Position numbers and translations under genes: made by a program. Source: Methyloprofundus sp. (GTDB lineage: Bacteria; Pseudomonadota; Gammaproteobacteria; Methylococcales; Methylomonadaceae). Taken from it: a stretch of DNA of 64,000 bases. The notes below the pieces were generated by a model. It saw only the letters and a program-made list of their open reading frames with translations, was not told the origin of the DNA and ran no database searches. Below, one piece after another: positions 17,673 to 25,748 of this stretch (position 1 is its first letter; every line of letters begins with the position of its first letter). The DNA is taken from the NCBI GenBank assembly GCA_016592635.1, contig AP023240.1:2397630-2461629 (forward strand), written 5' to 3'.

Positions 17673-19259
17673 TTACAACTCTATTTGGATTGCCGATTCA
17701 ACCGCCGCCAACTCACAAACTTCTTGCAATAAGGCATCATCCAGTTTTTCAGAAATGCTAATCACCGCCATAGCTTGCTGATGGCTATCTGCAACACCTA
17801 CTTGCATACGTGAAATATTGACATTGGCCTTACCCAATACCGAGCTGATCGCACAAATAACACCTGGTTTATCATCATGTTTGGTTACCAACAACACCCC
17901 TTCAGGCACTACTTCAATTTCATACTGGTTGATATTGATCAAACGCGGATGCTTATCACCTAATAAAGTTCCCGTTAAAGTAACGACTTCTTCATCGGCA
18001 CAATAAGCAGTGACTTGCACTAAAGAAAGATAACCGGTAATTTCTTCCGTTTTAGACTCAGTTAATGTAATCCCTTGACGCTTGGCAATATTTTCAGCAT
18101 TCACGCTATTAACAGGTGTAGAAACTTGGCCTGTCAATAAACCCACTAATGCACCAACTGATACTGAGCGTACTTCTGCTTCAGAGGCTTTACCTAATAA
18201 AGACACTTTAATACGTTCAATAGGCTGAGTCACCAAACCCGCCAGTACTTTGCCCAAGCTATGCGCCAAGCCGACATACGGCTCAGACTTTTTAATCTCT
18301 TCAGCTGATAAACGCGGTACGTTTAATGCATTAACCGCTTCGCCTGTTTTTAAATACGTTACTGCTTGGCGTGCAATTTCAACACTCACAGCTACTTGCG
18401 CTTCTTTAGTCGATGCGCCTAAATGCGGTGTAAAAACGATATTGTCTAACTCTAATAATGGCGAGTCTTTAGGAGGCTCTTGCTCATATACATCCAGTGC
18501 CGCTCCAGCAATATCACCTGCTTTTAATGCATCATACAATGCCGCTTCATCAATTAAACCACCGCGCGCACAGTTAATAATACGAGCAGATTTTTTCATC
18601 ATCGCGATTTTTTCACGGTTAATGATATTGCGTGTTTTTTCTAACACCGGGCAATGCAATGTTAAATAGTCTGCTTGCGCAACTAGTTCATCTAAAGAAA
18701 CGGGCTCGGCACCACATTCTGCAAAAATTTCAGGTGTAACAAATGGGTCGAATGCAATAACACGCATACCCAAACCAACACCACGACGAGCCACGATACG
18801 ACCAATAGTACCGAAACCTAAAATAGCTAGCGTTTTATGAGTGATTTCAGCACCCATTAATTGCGAACGCTCCCATTTACCATCACGAATTGACTTATCT
18901 GCTTTGGGTAAATTACGACTTAGGGAAAACATATGTGCAATCGCTAACTCAGCCGTAGTCGTCGCATTTGAATCAGGCGTATTCATCACAATAATACCCT
19001 GCTCGGTTGCAGCAGGAATATCAATATTATCCACACCAATTCCAGCACGACCGATGACTTTCAAATTTTTACCCGCACGAATAACTTCTGCAGTGGCTTT
19101 GGTATCACTTCTGATTAATAAGGCATCATAATCAACAATCGTTTCACACAATTGCTCAGGTGTCATACCTGTATCAATATGAATTTGAATGCCTTCTTGC
19201 TCATTTAGGAAGTTAACCCCAGCATCAGCCAATTTGTCGGAAATAAGAATCTTTTTCAT
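17673..19259 (-). CDS. serA: D-3-phosphoglycerate dehydrogenase
   Basis: 528 residues, the long form. It has an N-terminal substrate domain (SDKLADAGVNFL), the NAD-binding core LAILGFGTIGRIVARRG, the family signature LTLHCPVLEKTRNIIN and ARIINCARGGLIDEAAL (catalytic Arg), the catalytic Glu region LDVYEQEPP and His in FTPHLGASTKEAQ. An intervening domain follows, then a C-terminal ACT domain (LLVTKHDDKPGVICAISSVLG). The enzyme oxidises 3-phosphoglycerate to 3-phosphohydroxypyruvate, the entry to serine synthesis. The ACT domain suggests serine feedback control. It sits upstream of the serB-like gene. Confidence 0.95.
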   Translation of the reverse strand: MKKILISDKLADAGVNFLNEQEGIQIHIDTGMTPEQLCETIVDYDALLIRSDTKATAEVIRAGKNLKVIGRAGIGVDNIDIPAATEQGIIVMNTPDSNATTTAELAIAHMFSLSRNLPKADKSIRDGKWERSQLMGAEITHKTLAILGFGTIGRIVARRGVGLGMRVIAFDPFVTPEIFAECGAEPVSLDELVAQADYLTLHCPVLEKTRNIINREKIAMMKKSARIINCARGGLIDEAALYDALKAGDIAGAALDVYEQEPPKDSPLLELDNIVFTPHLGASTKEAQVAVSVEIARQAVTYLKTGEAVNALNVPRLSAEEIKKSEPYVGLAHSLGKVLAGLVTQPIERIKVSLLGKASEAEVRSVSVGALVGLLTGQVSTPVNSVNAENIAKRQGITLTESKTEEITGYLSLVQVTAYCADEEVVTLTGTLLGDKHPRLININQYEIEVVPEGVLLVTKHDDKPGVICAISSVLGKANVNISRMQVGVADSHQQAMAVISISEKLDDALLQEVCELAAVESAIQIEL

Positions 19260-19382
19260 ACTCTAAATAGTATCTCTATAAAAGTTAAGCTAAATAAAAC
19301 CCTACACTTTAACAGTTTTGCTATAATCGAAACAATGAATTTTTATAAATTCCCCTTACTCTAAACCCCTAACCTAAATATT

Positions 19383-20723
19383 GTGTCTGAATACAGTAAA
19401 TCCTTTTTTTCGTTGAGCTCATGGAAGCAGCGCTTGGTTTTTTGGATTGGTGCTGTTGTCATCGGCTTACTCATTGCCACCATGACCTTATTAAGTGAGT
19501 GGGCATCTGCTTTTTACCGCTCAGTTTCAGAAAGCTACCCTTGGTTTAATTTTGTTGTGGCTCCTTTTGGTTTAGCTATTACTGCCTGGATAACGGTACG
19601 CTTCTTTCCTGGGAGCCAAGGCAGTGGTATCCCGCAAGTAAAAACAGCATTGGAAATCCCACACACTTTAGAAGAACGCTCTAAACTGGTGTCTTTACGT
19701 ATTGCTTTTGGTAAAACTTTTTTACCCATTATGGGGCTTTTATCTGGCGCATCGGTCGGTTTTGGTGGCCCAGCAACCCACGTAGGAGCCTCCCTAATGG
19801 CCTCACTAGGTAAAGCGGTTAACTTTCCCTCGCATTATATGGAAAAAGGCTTACTCTTAGCAGGGAGTGCCGCTGGCTTTGCCGCCATGTTTAGCGCCCC
19901 TTTAGCTGGCATTATGTTTGCCATAGAGGAAATGGGACGAACTCTGGAGGAACGGATCAGCACCTTAGTCTTAACCGCTATTATTTTTGCAGGGGTTACC
20001 GCTTATTCAATCTTAAACCATACCTTCTACTTTGCCGATAAAACACTAGAACTACCTTGGGGAGAAAGTTGGCTAGCCATTCCTTTATGCGGTGTAGTTG
20101 GCGGCCTTGCGGGAGGCATTTTTAGTAAAATAGTTGTTAGTGGTCAATACTTTATCAAACGTTTAAATACCTCAATTGTTCTAGTTGCCTTTGTTTGTGG
20201 CGGCGTTATTGCTTTATTAGGTTACTTATCTAATGGCGACAGTTTTGGTACTGGCTATCAAGTTGCTAAAAATATTATGCATAATGAGGCGGATGTAGAC
20301 CCCTTCTTTCCGCTGTATAAAATGTTGGCGACCATTGCTACTTTCTTTAGCGGCATTCCCAGTGGCATTTTTGTACCTTCTATTGCTACAGGGGCTGGTA
20401 TTGGCGCAAACCTAGCCAATTGGGTGCCCATTGCACCTGGCTCGGTGATGGTTTTATTAACAATCACCGCCTATTTTGCAGGCATGTTGCAATCCCCGTT
20501 AACTTCATTTGTGGTGGTTCTAGAGATGACCCATAGCCATGAAATTTCCATTCCCATTATGGCGGCAGCCTTTATTGCTTCCAACACCTCAAGACTAATC
20601 AATCCTGAGCCGCTTTACAGAGCCTTATGTAATGCTTATCAAGTTCACCGTAGAAATGATGTGATAACGGAAGACCTCGCTAAAATAAATAACCGTGACA
20701 ATGACACAAAACAAGACCTTTAA
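19383..20723 (+). CDS. CLC-family chloride channel/transporter with a Gly at the gating-glutamate position
   Basis: 446 residues and about ten or more hydrophobic helices, starting with GTG 19383. The ion-path motifs are present: GSQGSGIPQVK (GSGIP), GFGGPATHVGAS (the GxEGP site) and SGIPSGIFVPSIATGAG (GxFxP). At the site where ClC-ec1 has Glu148 in GREGP, this protein reads GFGGP, so the external gating glutamate is missing. Loss of that residue turns exchangers into passive chloride conductors in studied CLCs, so this may be channel-like; that is inference. The tail after the last helix is short, without CBS domains. The next gene starts inside its 3-prime end. Confidence 0.88.
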   Translation: MSEYSKSFFSLSSWKQRLVFWIGAVVIGLLIATMTLLSEWASAFYRSVSESYPWFNFVVAPFGLAITAWITVRFFPGSQGSGIPQVKTALEIPHTLEERSKLVSLRIAFGKTFLPIMGLLSGASVGFGGPATHVGASLMASLGKAVNFPSHYMEKGLLLAGSAAGFAAMFSAPLAGIMFAIEEMGRTLEERISTLVLTAIIFAGVTAYSILNHTFYFADKTLELPWGESWLAIPLCGVVGGLAGGIFSKIVVSGQYFIKRLNTSIVLVAFVCGGVIALLGYLSNGDSFGTGYQVAKNIMHNEADVDPFFPLYKMLATIATFFSGIPSGIFVPSIATGAGIGANLANWVPIAPGSVMVLLTITAYFAGMLQSPLTSFVVVLEMTHSHEISIPIMAAAFIASNTSRLINPEPLYRALCNAYQVHRRNDVITEDLAKINNRDNDTKQDL

Positions 20724-21216
20724 AGTACTTTTTATTAGCCTACTCACTGTCACGCTAATCACCAGTACCTATTTCTTTTTTTCAAGCAAACCAGCTGTTC
20801 CAGAACTTACTTTTAAAACGATTACCAATAAGGACATCAATTTACAACAGTTACAAGGGCGGCCTGTCTTAGTGACTTTTTGGGCGAGCAACTGCCCTAG
20901 TTGCCTAAAAGAAATTCCGCATTTTAAAAGCCTATATCAAGACTATCATCAACGCGGTTTAGAGATCATCGCCATCGCCATGCACTATGATCGCCCTAAC
21001 TATGTTGTGCAAGCCAGCAAGACCCACAAAATCCCTTATGATATAGTATTAGACCTACGTAAAAAGTATGCTCTAGCCTTTGGTGATGTTAGCCTGACAC
21101 CCACTACTATCTTAATTAACCCGCAAGGGGAAATTGAGCAACAAATAACAGGGACTTTTGACTTAGCAGACATACAAGCACGTATCGAATCTTTATTAAC
21201 ACCCCAAGGAACTTAA
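20701..21216 (+). CDS. TlpA-like membrane-anchored thioredoxin
   Basis: ATG 20701 overlaps the CLC stop codon region; the in-frame GTG at 20695 is a weaker choice. About 171 residues with one N-terminal anchor (VLFISLLTVTLITSTYFFFSS). The thioredoxin fold follows: LQGRPVLVTFWASNCPSCLKEIPHFKSL has the CPSC active site in the usual WAxxCxxC setting (landmark at about residues 50-77), and SLTPTTILINPQGEI gives the cis-Pro loop. TlpA/ResA-type proteins reduce or oxidise thiols in the periplasm, often in cytochrome c or oxidase assembly. It lies in a row with the CLC gene and hemJ. Confidence 0.85.
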   Translation: MTQNKTFKVLFISLLTVTLITSTYFFFSSKPAVPELTFKTITNKDINLQQLQGRPVLVTFWASNCPSCLKEIPHFKSLYQDYHQRGLEIIAIAMHYDRPNYVVQASKTHKIPYDIVLDLRKKYALAFGDVSLTPTTILINPQGEIEQQITGTFDLADIQARIESLLTPQGT

Positions 21217-21220
21217 AACA

Positions 21221-21646
21221 ATGCTTTGGTTAAAAGCCCTACACCTCATTTTTATGGTCACCTGGTTTGCAGGCTTATTTTACCTGCCCAGATTATTTGT
21301 CTACCACGCCATGAGTGATGATGAAATCAGTAACGAACGCTTTAAAGTGATGGAGCGCAAATTATTCTACGGCATCATGACTCCTGGCATGATCATTACC
21401 TTTATCTTTGGCATTTGGATGCTCATTGATTATGCTTGGAGTCTGTATTCTTCTGTGGGCTGGTTACATGCTAAGTTAGCTTTATTAGCGCTATTAGTTG
21501 TTTATCATTATTATTGTTATCGTTACTTAGTAGACTTCAAAAACGATAACAATCCCCGTAGCCATGTTTTCTATCGTTGGTTTAATGAAGTACCAGTAGT
21601 GTTTTTAATTGTGATTATTATTTTGGCAGTAGTGAAACCGTTTTAA
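21221..21646 (+). CDS. hemJ: Protoporphyrinogen IX oxidase HemJ
   Basis: 141 residues and four hydrophobic helices. The N-terminal LKALHLIFMVTWFAGLFYLP contains the conserved His and Trp-Phe-Ala-Gly, and YLPRLFVYHA and KVMERKLFYGIMTPGM match HemJ. The C-terminal side carries HAKLALLALLVVYHYYC and FYRWFNEVPVVFLI. HemJ converts protoporphyrinogen IX to protoporphyrin IX in the inner membrane. It begins five bases after the TlpA-like stop, so the two genes are probably co-transcribed. Confidence 0.92.
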   Translation: MLWLKALHLIFMVTWFAGLFYLPRLFVYHAMSDDEISNERFKVMERKLFYGIMTPGMIITFIFGIWMLIDYAWSLYSSVGWLHAKLALLALLVVYHYYCYRYLVDFKNDNNPRSHVFYRWFNEVPVVFLIVIIILAVVKPF

Positions 21647-21745
21647 AATTTAAAAGATTTTTTAGCAACAAAACTTTGGGATATAACCTAAGGACTGAGA
21701 AACAAAAGTCAAATAATGCCCAACAGCTTAAAACAGGAAGGTTTA

Positions 21746-22624
21746 ATGAGCAAAAGCGTACCACAAGTCGCTGTATTACTTGCCGCTTATAATGGCATAA
21801 GCTTTTTAGAAGAACAATTAGATAGCATCGTACACCAAGAAGCCGTTGCCATCACCATTTTCATCAGTGTAGATTTATCCTCCGACAATAGTTATCAATG
21901 GTGTTGTCGCTATGCAAAAAACCATCCACAAGTAAACGTTTTACCATACGGCAATAAATTTGGTGGTGCAGCCGCTAATTTTTACCACCTTATTAAAGAA
22001 GTCAATTTTGCTGACTTTGATTTTGTTGCCTTAGCTGATCAAGATGATATTTGGCTAAAAAATAAGCTCAGCAGTGCCTGTAACAAACTTGAAACAGACC
22101 ACTTTGACGCTTATTCCAGTAATGTCACGGCTTTCTGGGAAGACGGTCGTGAATTATTAATCCATAAAGCGCGCCCACAACGTCAATATGACTATTTATT
22201 TGAAGCAGCAGGACCAGGTTGCACTTATGTATTACGCACTGCCCCGATGTTGCAGTTTAAAGCATTAATACAGGCGCATAACCAGCAAGTCGCACAAATA
22301 AGTCTACATGACTGGTTTATTTATGCTTTTTTTAGAGCCAATGAACAGCAATGGTTTATAGACCCCGAACCAGGACTTCTCTACCGGCAACACTTAGATA
22401 ACCAGGTAGGCATTCATAAAGGCTGGCAAGCCATTTTAAAAAGATTCAAACTCTTACACAAAGGCTGGTGCAAACAACAAGTACTCAATATTGCCGATTT
22501 AGTGGGTGATCACGGCCTAAACTTACATTCAAGATTAACCATTTTAAAAAATATTAAGCAACTACGCCGCCGTCATCGCGACCGCTGGATACTGTTTTTT
22601 ATTGCTTTAATCGGGCTCTATTAA
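21746..22624 (+). CDS. Glycosyltransferase family 2
   Basis: ATG 21746 is chosen because caggaaggttta directly before it is a good ribosome site; a longer in-frame start at 21716 lacks one. 292 residues from there. The GT-A features are VAVLLAAYNGISFLEEQLDSI, ISVDLSSDNSYQW (SxDxSxD), GGAAANFYHLI and the metal-binding ALADQDDIWL (DxD as DQDD). It resembles enzymes that add rhamnose or other sugars in O-antigen assembly. The acceptor is unknown. The epimerase gene that follows by two bases suggests a surface-polysaccharide pair. Confidence 0.85.
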   Translation: MSKSVPQVAVLLAAYNGISFLEEQLDSIVHQEAVAITIFISVDLSSDNSYQWCCRYAKNHPQVNVLPYGNKFGGAAANFYHLIKEVNFADFDFVALADQDDIWLKNKLSSACNKLETDHFDAYSSNVTAFWEDGRELLIHKARPQRQYDYLFEAAGPGCTYVLRTAPMLQFKALIQAHNQQVAQISLHDWFIYAFFRANEQQWFIDPEPGLLYRQHLDNQVGIHKGWQAILKRFKLLHKGWCKQQVLNIADLVGDHGLNLHSRLTILKNIKQLRRRHRDRWILFFIALIGLY

Positions 22625-22626
22625 TC

Positions 22627-23607
22627 ATGCAAAAAATACTTGTCACAGGTGCCACCGGTTTTATCGGCCAAGCAATGGTTAACACGCTACATAGCCAACA
22701 AATACCAGTTCTTGCGGGAGTACGTCAGCATTCTGCTGCCATTTCTGAAGATATTACCCAAGTAGAGCTAGGTGAACTGGCTACAACCACTGATCATAGT
22801 GCAATAATACTAAACGATGTCGATATAATCATTCATACAGCCGCACGCGCGCATATTTTGCATAGCACAGCCCTAGAACCACTAACAGAGTTTCGGAAGG
22901 TCAATACCGCAGGCACTTTAATGCTAGCTCAACAAGCAGTTGAAGCTGGAGTCAAACGCTTTATTTTTATCAGTTCCATAAAAGTAAACGGTGAGTTTAC
23001 CCATAGCGGCAAACCGTTTACCCCTGAGATAACGGACATACCAACCGATCCGTATGGCTTATCTAAATACGAAGCTGAACAAGGTTTAATGAACTTGGCT
23101 AAAACAACAAATATGCAAGTTGTGATTATCCGTCCGCCTCTAGTTTATGGCCCTGGAGTAAAGGCTAACTTTGCCAATTTAGTCAAATGGATTGATCGCG
23201 GCATTCCTTTACCCTTTGGTGCTATTAACAATAAGCGCTCTTTAATTGCTTTAGATAATCTGGTGAGTTTCATCATTCTTTGCTGCCACCACCCCAAAGC
23301 AGCTAATGAAATTTTTTTGGTTGCAGATGAAGGTGATATTTCAACCACGCAATTATTACAAAAAGTGGCACAGGCTCTTGGAAAAAAAGCACGTCTATTA
23401 CCTATTCCCACCACTTGGATGGCCTTTGCTGCACAATTAATCGGTAAACAAAACCTCAGTAGCAGGCTATTTGGCTCATTACAGTTAGATAGTTCTAAGG
23501 CTATTGATTTACTTGGGTGGCGGCCTGTTGTTAGTATTGATGAGCAGCTTAACAGTTGGTTAAAGGAAATACCCTCTAACAAGTTTGGTATAGATAAGGA
23601 GCGATAA
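22627..23607 (+). CDS. NAD-dependent epimerase/dehydratase (extended SDR)
   Basis: 326 residues. It has the Rossmann motif ILVTGATGFIGQAMV, HTAARAHIL, FISSIKVNGE, the catalytic YGLSKYEAEQ (YxxxK), and the PPLVYGPGVKANF loop. The combination HTAARxH and SSIKVNG is typical of UDP-glucose 4-epimerase-like proteins (WbpV/WbpK group) in surface-polysaccharide loci. Sugar specificity is not known. Downstream is a short convergent intergenic stretch and then the remains of the defence island. Confidence 0.88.
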   Translation: MQKILVTGATGFIGQAMVNTLHSQQIPVLAGVRQHSAAISEDITQVELGELATTTDHSAIILNDVDIIIHTAARAHILHSTALEPLTEFRKVNTAGTLMLAQQAVEAGVKRFIFISSIKVNGEFTHSGKPFTPEITDIPTDPYGLSKYEAEQGLMNLAKTTNMQVVIIRPPLVYGPGVKANFANLVKWIDRGIPLPFGAINNKRSLIALDNLVSFIILCCHHPKAANEIFLVADEGDISTTQLLQKVAQALGKKARLLPIPTTWMAFAAQLIGKQNLSSRLFGSLQLDSSKAIDLLGWRPVVSIDEQLNSWLKEIPSNKFGIDKER

Positions 23608-23962
23608 TCTAAACTGATGTGCATTGATAATAAAATATTGGGTTAGGTTTTTCAAGTTGGCCGCCCCCTTGATACCCTTTATTTATTGCCTTCTCAATTT
23701 CCAATGCCGTGTGATTGCGCTGGCTTTAAATGCGACACTCAATGCGCGACATGGTGGAATCATTCGGATTATAGCCTTGTCGTGAAAATGAGAAATTTCT
23801 ATCTGTTGTGACAAGCAAGGATATTTTGGAAACATGAAACTGCCTCCAGCTTTCCTGTGTTCCTCCTGACAATTGCCAAGCACTCAAGGTTAGTTCGTTA
23901 TTTTTCCCATAACCCAAAAGATGAGGCTCAACTACGCGCTGACGATTATTGTAGTAAAAACT

Positions 23963-25168
23963 TCACTACCGTACACTTTTTCACCTCCTCACAGCAATGC
24001 CTTGCCCGATAATGTGAGGCAGAATTGAGGGAGTATTTTTCCTTCTCTCAGCAGGCGCTTTAATAACCGCACTCCAAGAGTAAACAAACTCAAATCACAA
24101 CGATCTTTGCGATGAATAATTTTATCCCAGCTCTTAGTCAGAGCAAGCTCCCCTAAATAAACCATCCATATATAAGCTAAAGCCGCTGCCATAATAAGTC
24201 GAGAAACTCGCTCAGGAGCCCTTAATCCACTTTTCTGCAAGTTAAACCCTCGACCTTTAAGGTCTGAAAACAGCGTTTCTATACGGAAACGTTTGCGATA
24301 CCAGTTAAATGCTTCACCCCCTGTGGGGAAATTAGTCACTAGATAAATAGGGTCATTATATTTTCTCCCCCAATAAACAACCGCCCTTACTACAATGCTA
24401 CGTTTACGAGTGAATTCAACCGCCGATATTTCAGTCATGCTTCCTTGTTCGGGACAAATATCTTTAAATGTAAATTCATCTCCATTCTCATACAATATCG
24501 CATTATTTGCCGTTCGGCAGGCATACTTCCAGCCATAACTACTAATGGTTTCCAGCCAGTCTGCTCCATCAAATTCCCCGTCACCCAAACAAATGACCGA
24601 CGTACCTTCCGGGATTATCGCCTGAACGGATTTAATCAATTCGATATGCATATCTTGAGGAAAATGCCCCTTTTTACCTTTACGGGTTACCCACAGCAAT
24701 GGCAGAGCTCTACCTTTATAAATCATACTGACCATCAAGGTAATACAGCCTTGCGCTGTCGTGCTGCCATCAATAGCAAGTACTAGCGTTTGTTTGGCTA
24801 AACACCGAAGAAGAACCTCTATAAAGGGTAAATAAAATAAATCGACACCCACTTTTTCATTTTTCAGCCAACGGCGCAATTGCATGATTTGGCTTTCTTC
24901 TTTACCTGATCCTGGAATCTCTCCTGCCACATTAGCTAACTTAACAGATTTACTTTGTATAATACCGCAGATAAACCCTGTCAGGATATTTAAGCCGTTA
25001 TTTTGACGTTTGCTGGGATCAAAATCCCAGAATTTTTGAAGGCCGCTATGAATGGTGCGATAAATCTTGTAAGAATCTGACAATGTAGGGTATTTTCAAT
25101 GTAAATCGTCCACATTACCATTTTTTCTACTCTTCGCAATACCTGCTTTAAAAAGTGTACGGTAGTGA
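23963..25168 (-). mobile_element. IS4-family insertion sequence, 1206 bp, with 10-bp target duplication
   Basis: Terminal inverted repeats start tcactaccgtacacttttt at 23963 and end with the complement at 25168. The target duplication agtaaaaact occurs at 23953-23962 and 25169-25178. One transposase gene fills the element. Intact ends and a perfect duplication indicate a recent insertion. Confidence 0.93.
23989..25083 (-). CDS. IS4-family transposase
   Basis: 364 residues. The DDE triad is visible: VLAIDGSTTAQGCITL (first Asp), VICLGDGEFDGADW (second Asp), and NWYRKRFRIETLFSDLKGRGF (the YREK-like signature with the catalytic Glu). The region between second Asp and Glu has the usual beta-strand insertion. 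No frameshift is seen. The protein should be active, given the intact inverted repeats. Confidence 0.93.
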   Translation of the reverse strand: MSDSYKIYRTIHSGLQKFWDFDPSKRQNNGLNILTGFICGIIQSKSVKLANVAGEIPGSGKEESQIMQLRRWLKNEKVGVDLFYLPFIEVLLRCLAKQTLVLAIDGSTTAQGCITLMVSMIYKGRALPLLWVTRKGKKGHFPQDMHIELIKSVQAIIPEGTSVICLGDGEFDGADWLETISSYGWKYACRTANNAILYENGDEFTFKDICPEQGSMTEISAVEFTRKRSIVVRAVVYWGRKYNDPIYLVTNFPTGGEAFNWYRKRFRIETLFSDLKGRGFNLQKSGLRAPERVSRLIMAAALAYIWMVYLGELALTKSWDKIIHRKDRCDLSLFTLGVRLLKRLLREGKILPQFCLTLSGKALL

Positions 25169-25236
25169 AGTAAAAACTAATAACCTGTTTATTTTGAATT
25201 GCAGAACATATTTTATTTTTCATAAAGCATCTTTAT

Positions 25237-25608
25237 TTAGCGCAACCTACTTATAGTTGCTATTGCATCTTCTTTGTTTTCAAAGAATATATCAGAAACA
25301 GCATAAGCATCTTGCCAATTAGGAAAAGCCATTTTGAATTTACTAACCTTACTTTCTAGCTCACTAAGCATCTCTTCGTTTGATGAAGACTCTCTTACAA
25401 TACCGTCAAGAACTAAGCACTGTAAGGTTACTTTTAACGATTTAAGGAATTTATCGTATGATTCTTGCCCTTTATCTCGACCAAAAATTGTTTTCTTACC
25501 TGCATTTTTTGAAATCCCTGCCATTGCTATAACTAGCTTTTGCAGTGCGTTATATGTGTGTGGAGTCATTACTCTCAACTGCTCTTCAAAGAGCTTGATT
25601 CCTGCCAT
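25237..25608 (-). CDS. Unknown protein in the defence-type island
   Basis: ATG 25608 is chosen because tttgaggaaaat directly precedes it; the longer frame would need TTG at 25635. About 123 residues, mostly helical: MAGIKLFEEQLRVMTPHTYN, ALQKLVIAMAGISKNAG, KVTLQCLVLDGIVRESSSNE, and a C-terminal KMAFPNWQDAYAVSDIFFEN. I do not recognise the family. The start lies about 30 bases after the attC-like hairpin, the usual layout of an integron cassette gene. A WYL gene follows after 13 bases. Context suggests a defence accessory role, which is inference only. Confidence 0.7.
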   Translation of the reverse strand: MAGIKLFEEQLRVMTPHTYNALQKLVIAMAGISKNAGKKTIFGRDKGQESYDKFLKSLKVTLQCLVLDGIVRESSSNEEMLSELESKVSKFKMAFPNWQDAYAVSDIFFENKEDAIATISRLR

Positions 25609-25636
25609 ATTTTCCTCAAAGTTTATTTTTTGCAAT

Positions 25637-25740
25637 TTATAACGCCCAAATCAGTTGCCATAAGAAGTGGCAGAAATTTTACGTCTTTTTGCAAAATTTA
25701 TGACGCTTTTTATGGTCAACTGGATTTGCTGGTTATGTGC
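25637..25740 (-). other. attC-like recombination site
   Basis: On the minus strand the stretch begins gcacataaccagcaaatcca and ends ggcaactgatttgggcgtta. The arms pair as an imperfect hairpin (caaatccagttg against caactgatttg) with an unpaired extra base, the hallmark of attC extrahelical bases. The outer core gcacataac is the exact complement of gttatgtgc found at 28744-28752, just before the NACHT gene, as required for a cassette that carries its own attC. The outer 7-mers only partly fit the GTTRRRY consensus. Confidence 0.6.
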
Positions 25741-25748
25741 GACCATAG

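Larger units (their letters stand above)
23726..25223 (-). pseudogene. WYL-domain protein, interrupted by an IS4-family element
   Basis: The 5-prime piece (25223-25169) encodes MKNKICSAIQNKQVISFY. The 3-prime piece (23952-23726) continues with NNRQRVVEPHLLGYGKN and LTLSAWQLSGG. Dropping the insertion 23963-25168 and one copy of agtaaaaact joins them in frame into 93 residues. The restored text ISFYYNNRQRVVEPHLLGYG follows the WYL pattern (IxFxYxxxxRxVEPxxLG), and the end is SRQGYNPNDSTMSRIECR. Stand-alone WYL domains are ligand-sensing modules found in regulators of CRISPR and other defence loci. The gene begins 13 bases after the stop of the unknown 123-residue gene, so it was probably last in that operon. 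It should now be inactive. Confidence 0.85.

Noticed and set aside
23145..23624. Minus-strand 159-residue frame over the epimerase gene
   Set aside because: It lies opposite conserved epimerase sequence and reads as low-complexity shadow text.
24445..24786. Plus-strand frame inside the IS4 transposase
   Set aside because: It is a shadow of the DDE transposase on the opposite strand.
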